From: an uncultured Actinomycetes bacterium
Lineage (GTDB): Bacteria > Actinomycetota > Acidimicrobiia > Acidimicrobiales > RAAP-2
Length of the DNA: 64,000 nucleotides
Assembly: GCA_903871335.1 (NCBI GenBank)
Contig: CAIQGE010000030.1
Coordinates: 1 to 64,000 of the forward strand
Direction of reading: 5' to 3'
The notes under the pieces are model-generated. The model was not told the DNA's origin. It made no database searches and was given only the letters and a program-made list of their open reading frames with translations. Each line of letters begins with the position of its first letter. Within the stretch, counting starts at the first letter, position 1. Position numbers and translations under genes: made by a program. Below are positions 18,573-28,953 of this stretch, in pieces.

Positions 18573-19700
18573 ATGAAGATCACTCACGTCATTCAACACC
18601 TGGGTCTGGGAGGAGCCGAATCCTTCGTAATCGAGTTGGCCAACCAACAGCAGCGCAATGGTCACGACGTCGATGTTCTGATCGTGGGAAAAGAGCAGCA
18701 CGTGCGCGACGGACTCCACGTTCGATCGACATCGATTTCGAGAAAAGACGGACCCGATGTCGGCGCTATTCGAGCGGTCGGACGCCATCTTCGTGAGAAC
18801 AGAACGGACGTGCTCCACGCGCACACCGCTCCCGGTCTGGTGTACGGCGGACTTGGCGCCGTTCTCGCTCGCACCCCCGTCAAGGTTTTCACTGAGCACT
18901 CGAGTTCTTCACCCTCGGACCAGTACGGACGCAAGACGCAGCTTCTGGAACTCATCGCGGCTCGCTATGACGCCATCGTCACCTTTGATGATGACTTGCA
19001 GCAGCAGTTGGCGACCAAGCGCACCCTACGGAGTGCTCGAGTGGTCGTCATTCCCAACGGCGTATCCATTGATGACGATTCCGTCTGGGATCGCGCGACA
19101 AGTCGAAAGGAACTCGGTGTCACCGACGACGTAGTGGTCGTCCTCGCCGTCGGTGCCTTACGCCCGCAAAAAAACTACGAGTTGCTCATTGACGTCGCAC
19201 AGAGATTGACGACGATCGAACGAGACAGAGTCACTCACCCGGTTCAATTTGTCATTGTCGGTGAAGGCACAGAACGATCAAAATTGGAGACCAAGATCGC
19301 CGAGTTGCACGTGGACAACGTGCGACTTCATGGTGCCTTCGCCAATGCTCGTCGGCTCTTTCGAGGTGCCGACGTTCTTTTGAACACGTCTACGTGGGAG
19401 GGAATGCCCATTTCCATGCTGGAAGCGATGGCGGAGAAGCTTCCGATCGTCGCCACTCGAACCGGCTCGGTCGAAACTCTGTTGGGACCCGACGGCTCAT
19501 TCCTCGGTACGAGTGCCTCGTCGATGACGGCCGAACTCTCACGACTGTTATCGAATCCTTCGGATCTACGAGAAATCGCGGGTCGGGGCTTCAACCGCGT
19601 TACTCAATACTTCTCCATTCCCTATATTTCGCAGAGCTACGAGGACCTCTATACCTCCTTGCTGGACAAGGTTCCCCCAAGTGCCAATCCCACGGCCTGA
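18573..19700 (+). CDS. Glycosyltransferase family 4
   Basis: A 375-aa GT-B enzyme: N-terminal HVIQHLGLGGAESFVIELA (glycine-rich acceptor loop), VLHAHTAPGLVYGG, then AVGALRPQKNYELLIDVA, FVIVGEGTERSKLE and WEGMPISMLEAMAEKLPIVA (EX7E). It resembles transferases that add neutral or amino sugars to undecaprenyl-linked intermediates. It is spaced ten bases after the preceding glycosyltransferase and 36 before the polymerase, so probably in one transcript. Confidence 0.87.
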   Translation: MKITHVIQHLGLGGAESFVIELANQQQRNGHDVDVLIVGKEQHVRDGLHVRSTSISRKDGPDVGAIRAVGRHLRENRTDVLHAHTAPGLVYGGLGAVLARTPVKVFTEHSSSSPSDQYGRKTQLLELIAARYDAIVTFDDDLQQQLATKRTLRSARVVVIPNGVSIDDDSVWDRATSRKELGVTDDVVVVLAVGALRPQKNYELLIDVAQRLTTIERDRVTHPVQFVIVGEGTERSKLETKIAELHVDNVRLHGAFANARRLFRGADVLLNTSTWEGMPISMLEAMAEKLPIVATRTGSVETLLGPDGSFLGTSASSMTAELSRLLSNPSDLREIAGRGFNRVTQYFSIPYISQSYEDLYTSLLDKVPPSANPTA

Positions 19701-19736
19701 GCATCGTCGTATTGTTGACCAAGGTCAGAAAGACGA

Positions 19737-21095
19737 GTGATGCGCACAATCAACAACACAGTTCGCCGTAGCGAACCACGACGCGGCCTTGATTTTCGAG
19801 GCACCAGGTCCTCGTCGGAGCGCCTCCTCATTCTGCTCACGATTGGTTACAGCGGCGCCGTGGTGGCGGGTGCGTCATTCGGCTCATTGGCACTCGGGTC
19901 GCTCGCGAAGCTCATAGCGATCCCGTTTGTCATCTGCGCCATCCTCACGTATCGGCGCCGACCAAATAGCAAGGTGAATGTCGTGACCTGGTGCTTGGCC
20001 GGCATCATGGTGCTCGCAGTGGTCTCGTACTTTTGGACGATTGATCAAACTGCTTCCCTCTCGAAGGCGTCCACTTTCATTCAGCTCTTCGCCGCGACTT
20101 CCTGCGTTGGTTTGGCCATGCGACAACTCGGGCGACGAGGATTTCCCGCAATTGCGTGGGGGCTCATGATTGGCGCGTTGGCGTCGGCCTTCATGGTGTT
20201 TTACGCCGAAATCAATCACACCTTTGTGAGCGCGGCGAGTTACGAGTACCTACTAGAACGCGTCTCTGCCGGTGCCAGTGACCCCAATGACATTGCCCTC
20301 AGTATGGTGATTACGCTTCCCGTCTTTCTTGTTCAGCCTTCTCGGGTCATCAAACTGCTCGTCGTTCCCGTCGGCATTGCGATTCTTCTTACGGGAAGTC
20401 GTGGTGGCATTTTGGCCGCCGTGGTCATGTTGTTGAGCTTCATTTTCTTGTCATTTTTTAACAAAAATCCACGTGGACAACGAAGCGTTCGACCCTGGCA
20501 AATCATTGTCGCGTCCATCGCGGTGGTCGTCCTGGGTTCCATTTTTCTTCCGGCCAAGATCATTGCGCGTTTTCAATCCATTCCCTCCCAGTTGACCGGT
20601 GGCACGCTCACTAATCGCACGATCCTCTGGAAGGCCGCCTGGAACGGAATTCTGAACCGACCACTCACCGGATACGGCATTGGTTCATCACCCACCTACG
20701 AATTCGCTCACTCGGGCTACCTACTGGTGACCCACAACGTGTGGTTGGCCTTCTTTCTAGAAATTGGCGTGTTTGGATTCGTTCTCTTCCTCGTTTCTTT
20801 CGTAGTGGCCTTTCGAGGAGGGTTTCGTCTCCGCGCCGACGTTCCCTGGCTCCTACCGTCATTGGTCGCGCTATTCGCTGGAACCTACGCACTTGCCTGG
20901 GACTACAACAAGCTCTTGTGGCTACTCCTCGTTCTCGGGGGATACGCGGCGGCCGAGCACCGAGTCATTCACGAGCAACTGGCTGTTCTCGATAACGTTG
21001 AACCCACCGCGGTCAGCGACGTGAACGTGGACAACGACACTCGCGGTCTATCCCCTAACGGATATCGAGGCGTCAACGCGAGGCCGCATCCGTGA
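19737..21095 (+). CDS. O-antigen ligase/polymerase (Wzy/WaaL) family protein
   Basis: A 452-aa polytopic membrane protein with about ten hydrophobic segments. It has the Wzy_C-type signature TGSRGGILAAVVMLL and a large loop containing GYGIGSSPTYEF...THNVWLAFFLEIG, the HN-x5-7-E-G arrangement seen in O-antigen polymerases and ligases. Here it most probably polymerises lipid-linked repeat units outside the membrane. Translation begins at GTG 19737 or ATG 19740. The stop overlaps the start of the flippase gene (GTGA). Confidence 0.85.
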   Translation: MMRTINNTVRRSEPRRGLDFRGTRSSSERLLILLTIGYSGAVVAGASFGSLALGSLAKLIAIPFVICAILTYRRRPNSKVNVVTWCLAGIMVLAVVSYFWTIDQTASLSKASTFIQLFAATSCVGLAMRQLGRRGFPAIAWGLMIGALASAFMVFYAEINHTFVSAASYEYLLERVSAGASDPNDIALSMVITLPVFLVQPSRVIKLLVVPVGIAILLTGSRGGILAAVVMLLSFIFLSFFNKNPRGQRSVRPWQIIVASIAVVVLGSIFLPAKIIARFQSIPSQLTGGTLTNRTILWKAAWNGILNRPLTGYGIGSSPTYEFAHSGYLLVTHNVWLAFFLEIGVFGFVLFLVSFVVAFRGGFRLRADVPWLLPSLVALFAGTYALAWDYNKLLWLLLVLGGYAAAEHRVIHEQLAVLDNVEPTAVSDVNVDNDTRGLSPNGYRGVNARPHP

Positions 21096-22342
21096 ACGTG
21101 CGCAGGCTGTTCGTTCTGCTCAACCACCAATCCAAGAAGCAGGCCCGCTATCTCTGGGCGATCGCCGACCAGGTCATTAATAGCGCCGGCAACCTGATCT
21201 TGACCTCGCAGTTGTCGCGTGCGCTGGGCCCGGTCAAGTTTGGACCCGTCGCGACGGCGTACATCATCCTGCTGATCTTCGTTCCCGTCGGTCGCGCAGT
21301 CTTCTCTGAGGTCATTAATTCAAAGGCGTCGAGTGAGCGCGAGCGCGTCGAAGGGGACCGAGCGGTGCGAGTCTTGACGTACCTCATTGCGGCCATCGCT
21401 ATGGTGTGCAGCGTTGGGGTCGGAGCCCTACGGCACTTCGACGTGGTGTCCTTGATCTTCATCGCCTTCGGGATTCTTCTCGTGCAGGACCGATTTCGCA
21501 TTGAGTGGATCTACCGCAATCAGACGTCCCGCGCGTTTCTCATCGACTTCGTATGGCTCTTCGTGCAGTTGGTGTCTCTCGCCACATTTTCGTCTGTCGT
21601 CTCGCCCTCGCCTCGAGCAGCGGTCGTCGCCTGGCTTGCCGGGGCCGTGATCTCTCTCGCGTTCTTTCGACGACTTCGAGGTCGCCTCAGTTTCCGTCAC
21701 AGTTTCGCGTGGGCTCGCGAACACGTACACGCGAGTCTCGCTACTAGCGCCCAATCGCTCATTGTCAATACCACCGCCTTCGGCCCCGTCTTCATTTTTG
21801 GTGCCGTAGGGAAGCCGGCTTGGGCTGCGGGTTACGTCGCCGCAAGTTCCGCGCTCGGGCTGCAGTCGTCGACGCTCAACGCAGTGCGTCCGCTCATCTT
21901 CCGGAGCCTCGCTGACCAGCGCGGTAAGGCCAGCATCTCGGACATCAGTCGACGGGCAGGCACACTCGCCCTACTCGGTGGCGTCGTTGGTGGAGCTTCG
22001 TACATCGGGCTCGTGTTATTCGGGCCACGAATATTTGGCACGACCGCCCATATCAGCATCATCGTGGGGGCGTGGATAGCCCTCACGCGAAGTGTGGGTG
22101 GCGCATCGTCAGTTTTCAATGGCGCTCTCCGCTCTCGAGGAGCGTGGGGCACCACGTTCGTCGGCGAAGCGCTCACGGCTGTCGAGATGCTCGGCATCAT
22201 GGTGCTCGCGGCATTCGCCCTATCAGTGCGTTGGGTGAGCCCCGCGCAAACGCTTGGCGCAGTCGTGTCTCTCGCTATCTGGATCGCCCTCTTCCGCAAA
22301 GATCAACGACGAACGATCGATCCCGTCCTTCCGAACGCCTAG
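21092..22342 (+). CDS. Wzx-like polysaccharide flippase (MOP superfamily)
   Basis: The 416-aa product has about twelve hydrophobic segments and the RALGPVKFGPVATAYIILL stretch near the N-terminus typical of polysaccharide exporters (LGP..FG..a). It should turn lipid-linked repeat units across the membrane for the neighbouring polymerase. The GTG start overlaps the polymerase stop by four bases, arguing for coupled translation. Confidence 0.82.
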   Translation: MNVRRLFVLLNHQSKKQARYLWAIADQVINSAGNLILTSQLSRALGPVKFGPVATAYIILLIFVPVGRAVFSEVINSKASSERERVEGDRAVRVLTYLIAAIAMVCSVGVGALRHFDVVSLIFIAFGILLVQDRFRIEWIYRNQTSRAFLIDFVWLFVQLVSLATFSSVVSPSPRAAVVAWLAGAVISLAFFRRLRGRLSFRHSFAWAREHVHASLATSAQSLIVNTTAFGPVFIFGAVGKPAWAAGYVAASSALGLQSSTLNAVRPLIFRSLADQRGKASISDISRRAGTLALLGGVVGGASYIGLVLFGPRIFGTTAHISIIVGAWIALTRSVGGASSVFNGALRSRGAWGTTFVGEALTAVEMLGIMVLAAFALSVRWVSPAQTLGAVVSLAIWIALFRKDQRRTIDPVLPNA

Positions 22343-22457
22343 TTGCTTCGATCTGTTCCTTCGCGACGACGTCGGACGCGCAGCACCCATCGACGGACCG
22401 CGCGCGCCACAGGCCTTGTGGAGTCTTTGACTCACTCACCTACGGCCGTTAAGTTCA

Positions 22458-24116
22458 GTGGTCGTGTCCGTGGAACCTGATCCCTTACGAAATCGCCCCG
22501 CGCCCGCAGCACGGAGAAAGATCGAACTCTTCGTTCGCACTGCCGCATTCACCCCAAAGCTCCAACTCTGGCGGAAGTTCCGTATCGAGCACCGGCCCGG
22601 TTTCGACCTTGACGCCGAACGAGCATCACTCGCTCCCCTCACCAGCAAGCCAGGCTGGCCCGCGGGCTACCAAAGCCTCGAAGCCGTTATGGACTGGGGT
22701 ATACCTGACGACGTAGCGCGCGGGTTGATTACGTTCAACTCAGAGACCATCGATATCGGAATGCCCCCGAACTGGGAATCTGTGTCCGCCACCCGCCTCT
22801 GGCTTCAGTGTCTCCACTTCCTGGAATGGGCGTGGGCCTTGGAACAACTCGATGACCGCGATCGAGCACGCGAGTCCTTTCGTTCCTTCTGGCACTCGTG
22901 GCGGGACACCCACCAGGAAGTGTCGGGGGTCGAGTGGGAGCCGAATGTGGCCTCCCTGCGCGTATGGGTACTGTGCTCGATCTTTCGAAATCTCATTGAA
23001 GGCTCTGATCTCGAGGATGAGGTTGTCAGTGATATTCGACTTCACGCCATCTACGTCGGCAGGAATCTTGAAGTCCACCTCGGCGGCAATCACTTTCTCA
23101 AGAACATCAAGGCTCTCATCGGAGCCGGCATCTTCCTTCACGACGACGCTTTGATCGAGCGTGGTCGCTCGCTCCTCGACATCGAGATCGTTCGACAAGT
23201 CTTCCCTGACGGCGGTCACATCGAACGAAGCACCTCGTACCACGCGCAGGTGATGAGCGACCTGGTCGATCTGCTCGCTCTGATGGAGGCGGCGGGTCAA
23301 CCTGGTCTCGAACAGCTCCGCGATGTGGTCAATCGAATGCGCCACTGGCTATCGGTCATGACCCCGCCGGGCAACGACACCGCGCTGTTCAATGACAGTC
23401 ACCCGGTCATCCCTGAGCGCAAGCGTGCCCTCGGTCTGTATCAGATCCCGACGCCGAGACTCGAAGTGTTCCGCGACAGTGGGTACGTCGTTGCCCGACC
23501 TGATGATCGCGTCGTGCTGATGATGAACGTAGGCCAGCCGGGACTCCGCATCAATCCGGGCCACGGTCACGCCGACGCGTTGAGTTTCCTGTTGTGGATC
23601 GACGGGCGTCCCGTCATTATTGATCCGGGGACGTATGACTACGCCTTTTCTCCCCGGCGGCAATACGAAAGGTCTACCGCAGCCCACAACACGATCGAGA
23701 TTGACGGTGCCAGTCAGTCCGAGGTGTGGGCGTCATTCCGCATCGCTCGCATGGCTCGCGTCAGTATCGACAACGCCGAGAGCGACGCTGACTTGGTCCG
23801 CGTGACAGCGTCCCACGATGGCTACCGACGGCTTCGGGGAAAACCGCATCATCGACGTACGTGGTTTCTGACGACGGACAATTTGCGCATCACTGATGAG
23901 GTAACCGGACGAGGTCGACACACGTTGAGGTCTCGGCTTCGACTGGCCGATGCCGCGGCTTCGGCCATCACCGTTCAAGCGGGAGAACACGCCACCACCA
24001 CCTGGCGCGGTCAACACGCGCCTGATTTCGGAGCATTGGTGGACGACACGATTGTGGAAGTACTCCTCGACGCGACCCCACTACCGACCACTTTGGCGTG
24101 GTCGCTTTCCTGGTGA
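22458..24116 (+). CDS. Heparinase II/III family protein (polysaccharide lyase-like)
   Basis: The 552-aa product has the alpha-toroid N-terminal domain with GGNHFLKNIKALIGAG and DGGHIERSTSYHAQV. The heparinase II/III beta-sandwich follows, with GHGHADALSFLLWIDGRPVI, IDPGTYDY and STAAHNTIEIDGASQSEVW. These hold the usual Asn/His/Tyr/His catalytic candidates. Family members cleave uronic-acid polymers; in export loci such enzymes trim or release the polymer made there. There is no signal peptide, so a cytoplasmic role or unconventional export must be considered. GTG start. Confidence 0.82.
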   Translation: MVVSVEPDPLRNRPAPAARRKIELFVRTAAFTPKLQLWRKFRIEHRPGFDLDAERASLAPLTSKPGWPAGYQSLEAVMDWGIPDDVARGLITFNSETIDIGMPPNWESVSATRLWLQCLHFLEWAWALEQLDDRDRARESFRSFWHSWRDTHQEVSGVEWEPNVASLRVWVLCSIFRNLIEGSDLEDEVVSDIRLHAIYVGRNLEVHLGGNHFLKNIKALIGAGIFLHDDALIERGRSLLDIEIVRQVFPDGGHIERSTSYHAQVMSDLVDLLALMEAAGQPGLEQLRDVVNRMRHWLSVMTPPGNDTALFNDSHPVIPERKRALGLYQIPTPRLEVFRDSGYVVARPDDRVVLMMNVGQPGLRINPGHGHADALSFLLWIDGRPVIIDPGTYDYAFSPRRQYERSTAAHNTIEIDGASQSEVWASFRIARMARVSIDNAESDADLVRVTASHDGYRRLRGKPHHRRTWFLTTDNLRITDEVTGRGRHTLRSRLRLADAAASAITVQAGEHATTTWRGQHAPDFGALVDDTIVEVLLDATPLPTTLAWSLSW

Positions 24117-24144
24117 TCGATTCACGCACGTCATAGCCGCAATA

Positions 24145-24180
24145 CAAAAGGGCCTCGGCGATATCGCCGAGGCCCTTTTG
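24145..24180. terminator. Bidirectional terminator between the polysaccharide genes and groEL
   Basis: A perfect 36-base palindrome (arms 24145-24162 and 24163-24180) reads AAAAGGGCCTCGGCG inward and ends in a CTTTTG tail on both strands. It lies between convergent stops (24116 and 24196) and should stop transcription from both sides. Confidence 0.88.
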
Positions 24181-24195
24181 TTGACAACAGAAGAC

Positions 24196-25836
<1,641 letters not shown>

Positions 25837-25860
25837 TTAGAGATAGTGGAAAAGCGCGAA

Positions 25861-25886
25861 ATCGGCGCCGCCTGGGCGGCGCCGAT
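25861..25886 (-). promoter_or_regulatory. groES-groEL intergenic stem-loop
   Basis: A perfect 12-base inverted repeat (ATCGGCGCCGCC and its complement) with only two bases between arms lies 8 bases after the groES stop. No T-run follows on the transcribed strand, so it looks like a processing or stability element rather than a full terminator. Such elements in groESL mRNAs of other bacteria set different groES and groEL levels. Confidence 0.5.
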
Positions 25887-25894
25887 CGCGGCAC

Positions 25895-26188
25895 TTACTT
25901 CGTGATGGTGGCCAGAACGTCGCGGCCGGAGAGGATCAAGAGGTCCTCGCCGTCAACCGTGATTTCCGTGCCGCCGTACTTCGAGTAGACGACCGTGTCG
26001 CCCACCTTGACGCCCAGCGGAATCAATTCGCCGGTGTTCTCGGCACGACGACCCGGACCAGCCGCGAGGACTTCACCCTGCTGGGGCTTCTCCTTGGCGG
26101 TGTCGGGAATAACGAGACCTGAAGCGGTGGTCGCCTCGGCCCCGTTGGGTCGTACGACAATTCGGTCGTCTAGCGGGTGCAGTTCCAT
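25895..26188 (-). CDS. groES: Co-chaperonin GroES (10 kDa)
   Basis: The 97-aa lid of the GroEL chamber, full length. It has [12 protein letters not shown] at the N-terminus, the mobile loop [31 protein letters not shown] and the C-terminal [10 protein letters not shown]...[15 protein letters not shown] strong AGGAGG lies nine bases before the ATG. It leads the groES-groEL unit and is preceded by two CIRCE operators. Confidence 0.97.
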   Translation of the reverse strand: MELHPLDDRIVVRPNGAEATTASGLVIPDTAKEKPQQGEVLAAGPGRRAENTGELIPLGVKVGDTVVYSKYGGTEITVDGEDLLILSGRDVLATITK

Positions 26189-26213
26189 TTCGTAAAGCCT
26201 CCTGTGCGTGTTT

Positions 26214-26240
26214 TTGGCACTCGAAAGTTGCGATTGCTAA
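26214..26240. promoter_or_regulatory. CIRCE operator 1 (HrcA site)
   Basis: TTGGCACTC, nine bases, GATTGCTAA: 16 of 18 arm positions match the CIRCE consensus TTAGCACTC-N9-GAGTGCTAA with the exact 27-base geometry. It lies 25 bases upstream of groES. HrcA, which would bind here, is not encoded in this window. Confidence 0.88.
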
Positions 26241-26268
26241 TTTAGCAGACTCACGTCACGAGTGCCAA
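26239..26268 (-). promoter_or_regulatory. Predicted groES promoter overlapping both CIRCE sites
   Basis: On the minus strand TTGGCA (26263-26268) and TAAATT (26239-26244) are 18 bases apart. The -35 is part of CIRCE 2 and the -10 spans the junction of the two operators, so HrcA bound to either would block polymerase. Hexamers are fair matches (5/6 and 4/6). Confidence 0.5.
26242..26268. promoter_or_regulatory. CIRCE operator 2 (HrcA site)
   Basis: TTAGCAGAC, nine bases, GAGTGCCAA: 15 of 18 arm positions match consensus with the right 27-base span. It starts one base after CIRCE 1 ends. The left arm is the weaker one. Confidence 0.78.
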
Positions 26269-26317
26269 CGGTTTTCAATTTCGAGGGCGTAATGTCGCGA
26301 GAAACAGGGGGATTCAG

Positions 26318-27064
26318 ATGAACGCAACACTCGTCACGGGAGCCGCGTCGGGCATCGGCCGGGCCACGGGGATCGCGCTCGCTCGCGCCGGACGCCCAGT
26401 TATTTTGTGGGATCTCAACGAGGACGGTCTCAACGCGACCGCCGAAGCGTGTCGCACTTTCGGTATTGACGTGTCCACCGCGACGTTAGACGTCACCAAT
26501 GAATCAGCTCGACGAGCTGCTCTTGACGCGGCCCAGGAGTACCACGCTGGTATTAACGGTCTCGTCCACGCGGCCGGGGTCTCGGGCCCACAACCCATTT
26601 CGGCGTTTACTCAACTCGAGTGGTCGGCGGTGTTGAATGTGAATCTGACGACGGCGGCGGCGTTGACACACGAATTGCACGCCCCACTCATTGAAGCCGG
26701 AGACGGTGCCGTCGTGTACTTGTCATCTATCGAAGGATTCTTTGGGCACCAGTGGCTGCCGGCGTACTGCGCGTCAAAAGCTGGTTTGCTCGGTCTCGCC
26801 CGGGCGAGCGCCCACGAACTCGGACAATTTGGTGTTCGCGTTAACTGCGTGTGCCCCGGCGCGGTCCAAACTCCCATGCTCGAACCGTTCCTCGATCTCG
26901 GCAATAACCGCGCGACGATCATTGGACGTACCCCGCTCGGCCGTTTGGCGCAGCCGGACGACATTGCCGACGCCATCGTCTTTCTACTGAGCCCGGCCGC
27001 GCGCTTCGTGAACGGCACCTCGTTGGTGGTTGACGGCGGTCTCACAGCGATTAGCGGGATCTGA
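26318..27064 (+). CDS. Short-chain dehydrogenase/reductase
   Basis: A classical SDR (248 aa) with TGAASGIGRATG cofactor motif near the N-terminus, LVHAAGVS (NNAG-like), the VYLSSIEGF serine strand, YCASK catalytic Tyr-Lys, and a C-terminal RFVNGTSLVVDGGL. Asp in the DLNED loop after strand 2 favours NAD(H). Substrate unknown. GGGG-rich sequence precedes the ATG. It diverges from groES. Confidence 0.85.
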   Translation: MNATLVTGAASGIGRATGIALARAGRPVILWDLNEDGLNATAEACRTFGIDVSTATLDVTNESARRAALDAAQEYHAGINGLVHAAGVSGPQPISAFTQLEWSAVLNVNLTTAAALTHELHAPLIEAGDGAVVYLSSIEGFFGHQWLPAYCASKAGLLGLARASAHELGQFGVRVNCVCPGAVQTPMLEPFLDLGNNRATIIGRTPLGRLAQPDDIADAIVFLLSPAARFVNGTSLVVDGGLTAISGI

Positions 27065-27205
27065 ACTCGCGGGTGAGGCAGTCACGTAATTGACACCGTG
27101 AAATCAAAAATTTTTCTATCGAGTCCTCGCAATGGGTGACGTAACATCCAGTGCTCGGGAAGGTTCCAACTCCCGTATTTCATAATGGGAAATAGGGGGC
27201 TGTCT

Positions 27206-28156
27206 ATGTCGCGCGTCTTGGTCACTGGCGGCGCTGGCTTCATCGGGCACCACGTCGTTCGAGAGCTGCTCTCCCGAGGTGTCGAAGTCATCGTCATTGA
27301 CGACCTCTCTACGGGATCCCTCGCGAACGTCCCGGTCGCCGACATCGAGTTCATCGAGACGTCCATTTTGAATGACCCCGCGTTGCGCGACGCCGTATCG
27401 AGGTCAGACGCCATCATTCACTTGGCGGCGGTCGCTTCGGTCTCTGATTCCATCAATGACCCTCAACACACCCACAACGTGAATGCGACAGGGACACTCC
27501 ACGTGCTGGACCACGCACGGCAGCACGGCATTACTCGCGTCGCGGTGGCCTCTTCCTCAGCGGTCTATGGCAATAGTCGCGCCGAAATCCAAGAGGAGTC
27601 CGTCGTGCTGGAGCCGATCAGCCCCTACGGCGTGAACAAGTTGGCCGGCGAAGCCTACGTTCGAGCGTTCAACAGTTGCTATGGCACCAAGAACGTCGCG
27701 TTTCGCTTCTTTAACGTGTACGGACCGGGCCAATTGCCCACGCACGCCTACGCCGCGGTCATTCCCAAATTCGTGCACGCGGCGCTGCACCAAGAGGAGC
27801 TCACGATTCATGGTGACGGGCTCCAGAGCCGAGATTTCGTTTTCGTCGGCGACGTAGCGCGAGTGTTGAGCGACACCGTGCTGGATGATGTGTCCTTCGC
27901 AGCACCCGTGGTGAATCTCGCTTCCGGCTCATCAATCACCGTGCTGGACGTCGCGGGCGTCATCGAAAATGTTCTCGGAACATCCGTCGAACGCGTCCAC
28001 GCTGAACCTCGTCGTGGCGATATTCGGAGCTCTCGAGCCAGCATCACCCAACTCCGAGAGACCTTCCCACAATTTCGACCTGTCCCACTCGAAGAAGGAA
28101 TTAAACAGACGATGTCCTGGATGTCAACGTGGCGTGACGACCAACGTGGGCGGTGA
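27206..28156 (+). CDS. NAD-dependent epimerase/dehydratase, UDP-glucose 4-epimerase-like
   Basis: An extended SDR (316 aa from this start) with VTGGAGFIGHHVV, DDLSTGS after strand 2, SSSAVYGNSR, and the catalytic YGVNK. The NVYGPGQ, GDGLQSRDFVFV and NLASGSS segments bind the UDP-sugar in GalE/WbpP-type epimerases. It should supply a sugar nucleotide for the polysaccharide. The ATG at 27206 is chosen because AGGGGG lies seven bases before it; an earlier start at 27185 lies within that region. Confidence 0.85.
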   Translation: MSRVLVTGGAGFIGHHVVRELLSRGVEVIVIDDLSTGSLANVPVADIEFIETSILNDPALRDAVSRSDAIIHLAAVASVSDSINDPQHTHNVNATGTLHVLDHARQHGITRVAVASSSAVYGNSRAEIQEESVVLEPISPYGVNKLAGEAYVRAFNSCYGTKNVAFRFFNVYGPGQLPTHAYAAVIPKFVHAALHQEELTIHGDGLQSRDFVFVGDVARVLSDTVLDDVSFAAPVVNLASGSSITVLDVAGVIENVLGTSVERVHAEPRRGDIRSSRASITQLRETFPQFRPVPLEEGIKQTMSWMSTWRDDQRGR

Positions 28157-28302
28157 GCACCGGACAACATGATGAACTTTTGTCACTGTTAAACCTCGAT
28201 TTCACTGGATAATTCGCCATTTTCGTATGGCATACTTTGTTGAAGTTTTCCCGCACATCTCGGACTGGAACCACGTTGATCGCCCCCGCTGACGACTGCC
28301 CC

Positions 28303-28947
28303 ATGAATGCGCGTCAACGCTTCATCGCGCGCACGCTGGACCTCGTGATCGCCACGCCCCTATTGATACTTTCGCTGCCTGTCCAACTCGTCTTGGCCAT
28401 CGTCGTCAGGACCACGTCGCCGGGTCCCGCGATTTACCGTGCGCAACGAATCGGACGAGGGCAGCAGCCCTTCACGATGTACAAGTTCCGCAGCATGCAA
28501 AATGCCCCGAGCGGCTCCGACGTAAAAGTGGTGGGAAAAAGCGACCCTCGCATCACGCCGGTGGGTCAGTTCTTGCGGAAGTCGAAGTTGGACGAGTTGC
28601 CCCAACTCGTCAATGTGGTACTCGGCAGCATGAGCATGGTCGGCCCACGGCCACAGAGTGCGGAGTACGTGTCCCACTATCCGCCGTTCGCGATGGTTAC
28701 CTTGAGCGTTCCACCCGGCATCGCGGGACCCGCCACCATGGTGAACCAAGAGAAGCTCTTGACCGGAAACACGCCGGAGGAAAATGAGCGAATGTACTTA
28801 GAAGAGCTCCTCCCGAAGCGGCTCCAGATTGACGTCGATTTCGTGAATAACTGGACGGTCGGGGTCTACCTCAAGGTCTTGTGGCGCACACTCACGGCGA
28901 TGTTCGCACGCTCGCACGCTCGCACCTCGGCGCCATTGGCGAACTAG
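28303..28947 (+). CDS. Initiating sugar-phosphate transferase (polyprenyl-phosphate, PglC/WcaJ type)
   Basis: A short bacterial sugar transferase (214 aa from ATG 28303) that should load the first sugar phosphate on undecaprenyl or decaprenyl phosphate. It has one re-entrant hydrophobic helix (LVIATPLLILSLPVQLVLAI), the SPGPAIYRAQRIGRG and FTMYKFRSM motifs, KSKLDELPQLVNVV with the catalytic Asp-Glu, MVGPRP, and YPPFA...PGIAGPATM. It lacks the extra N-terminal membrane domain of WcaJ/WbaP, so it is the minimal PglC-like form. Upstream TTG codons at 28237 and 28276 are alternative starts. Its stop faces that of pdxH six bases away. Confidence 0.88.
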   Translation: MNARQRFIARTLDLVIATPLLILSLPVQLVLAIVVRTTSPGPAIYRAQRIGRGQQPFTMYKFRSMQNAPSGSDVKVVGKSDPRITPVGQFLRKSKLDELPQLVNVVLGSMSMVGPRPQSAEYVSHYPPFAMVTLSVPPGIAGPATMVNQEKLLTGNTPEENERMYLEELLPKRLQIDVDFVNNWTVGVYLKVLWRTLTAMFARSHARTSAPLAN

Positions 28948-28953
28948 TTCGTC

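Noticed and set aside
26214-26268. A single long-spaced inverted repeat TTGGCACTC-N37-GAGTGCCAA
   Set aside because: The outer arms also pair, but the two 27-base CIRCE units explain the sequence better, each with a nine-base spacer.
27090-27119. Possible promoter TTGACA before the epimerase gene
   Set aside because: The -35 is perfect but the best -10 at 17-18 bases (TTTCTA/TTCTAT) is poor, so it is not listed as a feature.
28180-28213. TTGTCA and GATAAT before the sugar transferase
   Set aside because: The 22-base spacing is too long for a housekeeping promoter.
28940-28951. Palindrome CGAACTAGTTCG between convergent stops of the sugar transferase and pdxH
   Set aside because: Only 12 bases, no T-run and not G+C rich; too weak for a terminator call.
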